From NCBI GenBank assembly GCA_019420905.1, contig JAHZGH010000007.1, forward strand, positions 70,506 to 134,505: DNA of 64,000 nucleotides, in the 5' to 3' direction. Every line of letters begins with the position of its first letter. The first letter of the stretch is position 1. This DNA comes from Succinivibrionaceae bacterium. GTDB lineage: Bacteria > Pseudomonadota > Gammaproteobacteria > Enterobacterales > Succinivibrionaceae. The notes beneath the pieces were generated by a model. The model had not been told where the DNA came from. It made no database searches and saw only the letters and a program-made list of their open reading frames with translations. Of this stretch, positions 59,945 through 64,000 are shown piece by piece. The position numbers and the translations under genes are program-made.

Positions 59945-59975
59945 AAAAGGCCTGATATAAAATCAGGCCTTTTTA
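59945..59975 (+). terminator. Terminator after the binding protein gene
   Basis: Stem AAAAGGCCTGAT / ATCAGGCCTTTT with a five-base loop and T tail. The region to 60236 has no further gene; it is AT-rich and probably contains the autotransporter promoter. Confidence 0.9.
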
Positions 59976-60236
59976 GTTTATATACAATATATATTTTATA
60001 CCTATAAGAATATAAATTAACTATATACGATCTATATATCCATATAAATCAGACAAATGAATCTCAAATTTTTTATAAAACAAAAATCACAATATAAATA
60101 ATACGTATTATTACTTTTGATCTTTTTTCATCTAATATATAAATATGAATATTGTCTTAATAATCTTCATTAAAATTTTTTTATATATTTATATTTATTC
60201 AATATCAAGCTTTCTAACATAAACGGACAAACAAAA

Positions 60237-62414
60237 ATGTACGCAAAAAATAAAATTTCGCACTCATTGACAACCGCTCATAACATCTTTTGTGCTAATT
60301 GTAAAATAAACAAGCTAATATTTGTCATGGGGGGGGGGATTATACTTTGCACAGCTCCAGTTTTTGCTGAAGATTTAAGTTTTACAGGAAATACCAATAT
60401 ACATGGTAATTCCCCTTTTAATATCTCTAATAATGAGTACGAAAATATAAATATTATTATAAACGGCGTAGATAACGGATACTATACAGACACAACGGAA
60501 GCTTTAATTATTTCCGGAGATAATATTCAAAACTTCTCAGCAACACAAAGTGTAAATATAGTTAATACAGCTCAAAATGAAAAAATTGACAATAATGGAG
60601 CTATCTATGCAAGAGACAGTTCAACAATAAATTTTACTGATTTAGACTACATTTATATCGCTGCAATAGCTGGAGCTGAAGGACGTAATGACAGCACAGC
60701 CATCTCAGCAAAAACTCCATATTCAAATGGAATTTCAGGAATATTAGATAATTACACACAAAATAACACAGTTAATATTTCTGGAAAATGTGTACAAATT
60801 ATTGGATCTTTAGACGTTTCAACTACCTTTTTCCACGAAGGAACAAATATCATTAATTTATCCCTTACAGGAAACGATTCCTTTTGGTACGGAAGCACTA
60901 TTGGAGAAAGTCAGGATAGCTTAGTAAATCTTTCATTAGCTGATGGAGCTTCATGGATTTTTAATGCCAGCGGTTCTTTGCTAAATAAAGACGGCCAATT
61001 AAGTAATTTAACTTTGAATAATGGTGTTGTAATACTTGATGACAATATTATTTGGGAAAAATATAACAACACTATTATTAATGGAACTAATTATATATTA
61101 GCTAATTATCGTGAAAAAAATGCTACCTACTCTACCGTAGAAATAGAAAATCTTAAAGGCAGCGGAGGCATTTTTCAGATGAATATAGACTGGTTAAGTA
61201 ATCAAGGAAAGTCATCTGAAACAGATAAGAGCGATTTTATTTATATAACAAATGTTATTGACGAAGGATCTAAGCAGTATATTGATTTTAATCTATCCAA
61301 TGCTCATTTAGATTTAATGAATGTCGGAGATAAATTATATTTTGCTAAAGTAGAAAACGGAAATACCATTTTCGTCTCAGCTGCAGATAATTACATACAA
61401 AATAGCGCCGATGAAGTACGCCTGTATTCATACAGTACGCAAAAAGAGCTGTCAAATGACTATACACTATGGTATTTGACAAAATACCTTGGCAAAACAA
61501 ATGAATATGTACCATTCATAAAAGGAGCTGCTTTTGCGTCATATTCCCTAGCTACAGATATGGATAGATTTAATAAACGCCGCGGCGAAAGCAGATATGT
61601 CTCAGGTGAAAATGATGGCCTATGGGTTCGTTATGCCTATACTGATTTGAGCTTGGATAATGCCTTTGATATGGACAAGCATATGGTACAGCTAGGCTAT
61701 GACCATAAATTAGCTGCAGCTCATGGCAGCCATTATTTGGGAGCCTCTTTTGATTATACTAAAGCTAATATAGATATTGATGGTTTATCAGGAGACAGCG
61801 ACAGTGAGCGTTATGCTTTAAATCTTTATTATACCTATATTGCAGATTCCGGATTGTATGCCGACTTTGTATTGAAAGGCGGTGTTATCGACAGCGACTA
61901 TGATATAAAAAATTCAAATGGAACGGACATAGGCAGCGATATTGATCAAATATTTTATGGCATAAGCGCTGAATCTGGTTATAAATTCAATTTTGCCAAC
62001 AGCTTATTTATTGAGCCTCAAGCTCAATTACAATTTATTCATTTAGATGGAGATAAATTTACTTCTAAAGGCGGAGTTAATGCTAAGATCCATGCTCTCG
62101 ACAGCATCATAGGCCGTATTGGCTTCAGTGCCGGATATGAATTTAACTCAGAGCAAAATAAGCCTTGCGGCAATATTTATATTAAGGCTGATATTCTGCA
62201 TGAGTTTGACGGTGACAAAGAAATTGATATGTTAGGCCGAACAACTTCATATTCTGATAAATTTTCAGGAAAAGAAACCTGGTATGATATAGGCGTAGGA
62301 ACAGATTTTGCTGCAGCAAAAAACACAAAAATATATTTCGAAGCCGAGCATATTTTTGGTGCTGAGTTTGAAAACACCTGGCAGATAAATGCCGGTGCCA
62401 GATATGAATTCTGA
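60237..62414 (+). CDS. Autotransporter with phase-variable signal region
   Basis: This 725-residue protein has a long N-terminal leader, hydrophobic around residues 27-44 (LIFVMGGGIILCTAPVFA), a passenger of beta-helix character (about 45-430), and a C-terminal autotransporter beta barrel (about 450-725) that ends WQINAGARYEF. The barrel begins near SRYVSGENDGLWVRYAYTDL. A run of ten G (60329-60338) codes for MGGG inside the signal, so slippage would switch the gene off and on. The ribosome site is weak. It may be an adhesin; its substrate is unknown. Confidence 0.87.
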   Translation: MYAKNKISHSLTTAHNIFCANCKINKLIFVMGGGIILCTAPVFAEDLSFTGNTNIHGNSPFNISNNEYENINIIINGVDNGYYTDTTEALIISGDNIQNFSATQSVNIVNTAQNEKIDNNGAIYARDSSTINFTDLDYIYIAAIAGAEGRNDSTAISAKTPYSNGISGILDNYTQNNTVNISGKCVQIIGSLDVSTTFFHEGTNIINLSLTGNDSFWYGSTIGESQDSLVNLSLADGASWIFNASGSLLNKDGQLSNLTLNNGVVILDDNIIWEKYNNTIINGTNYILANYREKNATYSTVEIENLKGSGGIFQMNIDWLSNQGKSSETDKSDFIYITNVIDEGSKQYIDFNLSNAHLDLMNVGDKLYFAKVENGNTIFVSAADNYIQNSADEVRLYSYSTQKELSNDYTLWYLTKYLGKTNEYVPFIKGAAFASYSLATDMDRFNKRRGESRYVSGENDGLWVRYAYTDLSLDNAFDMDKHMVQLGYDHKLAAAHGSHYLGASFDYTKANIDIDGLSGDSDSERYALNLYYTYIADSGLYADFVLKGGVIDSDYDIKNSNGTDIGSDIDQIFYGISAESGYKFNFANSLFIEPQAQLQFIHLDGDKFTSKGGVNAKIHALDSIIGRIGFSAGYEFNSEQNKPCGNIYIKADILHEFDGDKEIDMLGRTTSYSDKFSGKETWYDIGVGTDFAAAKNTKIYFEAEHIFGAEFENTWQINAGARYEF
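60329..60338 (+). repeat. G10 homopolymer in the autotransporter signal sequence
   Basis: Ten consecutive G follow ..GTCAT and precede ATTATAC in codons 31-34. In the present length the frame is open. Slippage would end translation early. Confidence 0.85.
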
Positions 62415-62421
62415 TAAAAGC

Positions 62422-62465
62422 TTAAGGCCGTCTATTCTATGCATATTTTTGAATAACGGCCTTAA
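62422..62465. terminator. Terminator between the autotransporter and bioB
   Basis: Stem TTAAGGCCGT / ACGGCCTTAA with a long loop between convergent genes. Termination strength is uncertain because the loop is large. Confidence 0.6.
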
Positions 62466-62531
62466 TATAAGCTAATAAGACTAATTTTTACATAAATACT
62501 CTATTTATCAGCTTATATAAAATAATAAAAG

Positions 62532-63503
62532 CTATGCCTCAATTAAAGCTGCTTTATGACGAGACGCAATGATAGCGCTTTGATCGCTTGCAATTGATAA
62601 GCCTGCCGTAGTCAGCATATCACCAGAAATCATGGCATTAATTCCAAAATCATAAAGAGAGGAAAAATCATCCTTAATCTTAATTCTGCCTCCTGCAAGG
62701 CGCAGTACTGCTTTAGGCAGGATATGCCTGAATAAAGCTACCGTAAGCTTTATTTCATCTAATGCTAGAGGCTGTGCATTTTCAAGAGGAGTTCCCTTAA
62801 TCGGATTTAAAATATTGATAGGGCAGCTTACAACCCCTAGTCTTTGCAGCTCTAAAGCTATATCTATTCTATCTTCTAAAGTCTCACCCATACCGATAAT
62901 GCAGCCTGAGCAAACCTCAAGACCGGCTTTCTTTGCATTTTCAATACATTTAATCTTTTGCTCAAAAGTATGTGTTGTACATATTTGAGGAAAAAAACGT
63001 CTAGAAGTTTCTAGATTATTATGAACACGAGACATACCGTGCTCTTTCAGCATTAAAAAATCTTCGTAGCTTAGCAGTCCCAAGCTTCCGCAGCATTTTA
63101 TATTTAATTTAGAGGAAATTTCCTGATATCCTAAAGCTAAACGCTCAAGCTCACGTTTTGACAATAAAGCTCCTGAGGTTACCACAGAAAATCTATGCAC
63201 ACCGCGTTCAGCATTATATTCGGCTTCCTTATATAAAGTTTGATTATCCTTTAAAGGAGCAGGCTCAATCTCTGTTTTAAAGTGTCGGCTTTGTGCGCAG
63301 AATTTACAATCTTCAGAGCATCTGCCGCATTTTCCATTAGAAATAGCACATAATTCAATCTTATCGCTGAAAAAAGCTTTAGTGACATTTTTGGCGCTTT
63401 CTCTCAAAGTATCTAAATCACAATTAGCTAGATCTAATGCTTCACGGCGGTTTATAAGATAATTATCGTTAATAATTTTTTCAGAAAGTCCTTTAAGATC
63501 CAT
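62532..63503 (-). CDS. bioB: Biotin synthase
   Basis: This 323-residue radical-SAM enzyme inserts sulfur into dethiobiotin. The SAM cluster motif is CSEDCKFC (CxxxCxxC at about 63-70), preceded by ISNGKCGRC, and later motifs include HNLETS, CSGCIIGMGET and NILNPIKGTPL. It stands alone without other bio genes. Length is normal. Confidence 0.94.
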   Translation of the reverse strand: MDLKGLSEKIINDNYLINRREALDLANCDLDTLRESAKNVTKAFFSDKIELCAISNGKCGRCSEDCKFCAQSRHFKTEIEPAPLKDNQTLYKEAEYNAERGVHRFSVVTSGALLSKRELERLALGYQEISSKLNIKCCGSLGLLSYEDFLMLKEHGMSRVHNNLETSRRFFPQICTTHTFEQKIKCIENAKKAGLEVCSGCIIGMGETLEDRIDIALELQRLGVVSCPINILNPIKGTPLENAQPLALDEIKLTVALFRHILPKAVLRLAGGRIKIKDDFSSLYDFGINAMISGDMLTTAGLSIASDQSAIIASRHKAALIEA

Positions 63504-63945
63504 AAAATCCGCTCCTTTTTTTAACTTTATCTATTATCTTAAATAATCATAGCCCTGAAACATAATAATAATGTCTTAGCTTTAATACTTAATTTTGCAA
63601 AAGCTGAAATTAAAACACTATAAAATTTCAGCGATTATTAAAAGCATATAATCAATCAGTATCTGCCGAAATTATCTTTAAACGATAGCAATATTATTTT
63701 TCATAATGAAAAAATTAGTTCAGTGCGCAAATAATGAAGAAAGGCTAGAATTACTTAGAAATCTTGAAAGCTAGCAAAAGTACCAAGCCAAAATTTTCAA
63801 GCTTATAAATATATATTTTATGTAACAATAATCAAAACTTAAATAATATCAACGTATTCTCTTTGCTTTTAAAGCATGCCAATAAGAAAATAAGAGATAT
63901 ACGATATATAAATCTCTGATTATGATATTTATGCAATTTAAGAAA
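63504..63945. other. AT-rich intergenic region
   Basis: It contains the bioB upstream region. A 22-codon frame at about 63706-63774 is too short to support. No other feature is visible. Confidence 0.5.
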
Positions 63946-64000
63946 TGGTGCTGATACCGAGAATCGAACTCGGGACCTCACCCTTACCAAGGGTGCGCTC
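63946..64000 (-). tRNA. tRNA-Thr (GGT anticodon), partial at the window edge
   Basis: The 3' part of a tRNA is present: anticodon arm CACCC-TTGGTAA-GGGTG with GGT, T arm CCGAG-TTCGATT-CTCGG, acceptor strand TATCAGC and encoded CCA. It closely resembles gammaproteobacterial tRNA-Thr(GGT). The 5' part is cut by the window end. Confidence 0.93.

Noticed and set aside
63706..63774. A 22-codon frame starting MKKLVQCANNEERLELLRNL
   Set aside because: Too short, no ribosome site and no conserved context.

Overview
The window is AT-rich bacterial chromosome from what looks like a gammaproteobacterium. The rpoD, yebC-aspS, glk, bioB and lambdoid prophage content fit that class. Together with a meso-diaminopimelate dehydrogenase and a run of surface-secretion genes, I would guess a gut anaerobe of the Succinivibrionaceae type, but the sequence alone does not prove the family.

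Positions 1 to about 36.6 kb are one prophage running leftwards from a tRNA-Thr(CGT) gene (36587-36662); its left end lies outside the window. It is a mosaic: a lambda-like early region, an HK97-like head module (P27-type small terminase, large terminase, portal, protease, capsid, connectors), and a Mu-like contractile tail (sheath, tube, tape measure, gp43- to gp48-like baseplate proteins, fibre). This is the architecture known from Shigella phage SfV. Going left from the tRNA come integrase with repeated arm sites, an unknown 280-residue gene, a rightward early operon that includes two broken AlpA-like genes, cI with two operator clusters, cro, a replication initiator gene carrying five iterons (a lambda-style origin), a replication partner gene, rusA, dut, a Q-like gene, a Rha antirepressor preceded by a C4-type antisense RNA, a two-gene BcgI-like restriction-modification system, an XRE/ImmA pair flanked by direct repeats, holin/endolysin/Rz/Rz1, then head and tail genes. 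Accessory (moron) genes include a rightward 282-residue gene next to lysis and a small lipoprotein inside the baseplate operon.

Positions 36.7-45.8 kb are host DNA: a lipoprotein/HlyD-type ABC exporter, ddh, a LacI-family regulator, an AlkD-like repair protein, tRNA-Ser(CGA), and a scrap of a second related prophage. In that scrap only the tail-operon lipoprotein is intact; both flanking genes are truncated, and it abuts a TnpB fragment.

Positions 45.8-64 kb hold a two-partner secretion pair (TpsB/TpsA), glucokinase, a TM2 protein, an HNH protein, rpoD, yebC, aspS, an FmdB-type zinc ribbon protein, purC, an amino-acid-type binding protein, an autotransporter, bioB, and the start of tRNA-Thr(GGT). 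Two long G tracts, one in the prophage specificity subunit and one in the autotransporter signal region, make both genes likely phase-variable. The observations I rate highest are the phase-variable BcgI-like system, the C4 RNA/Rha switch, the origin encoded as protein repeats, and the lipoprotein preserved alone in the dead prophage.
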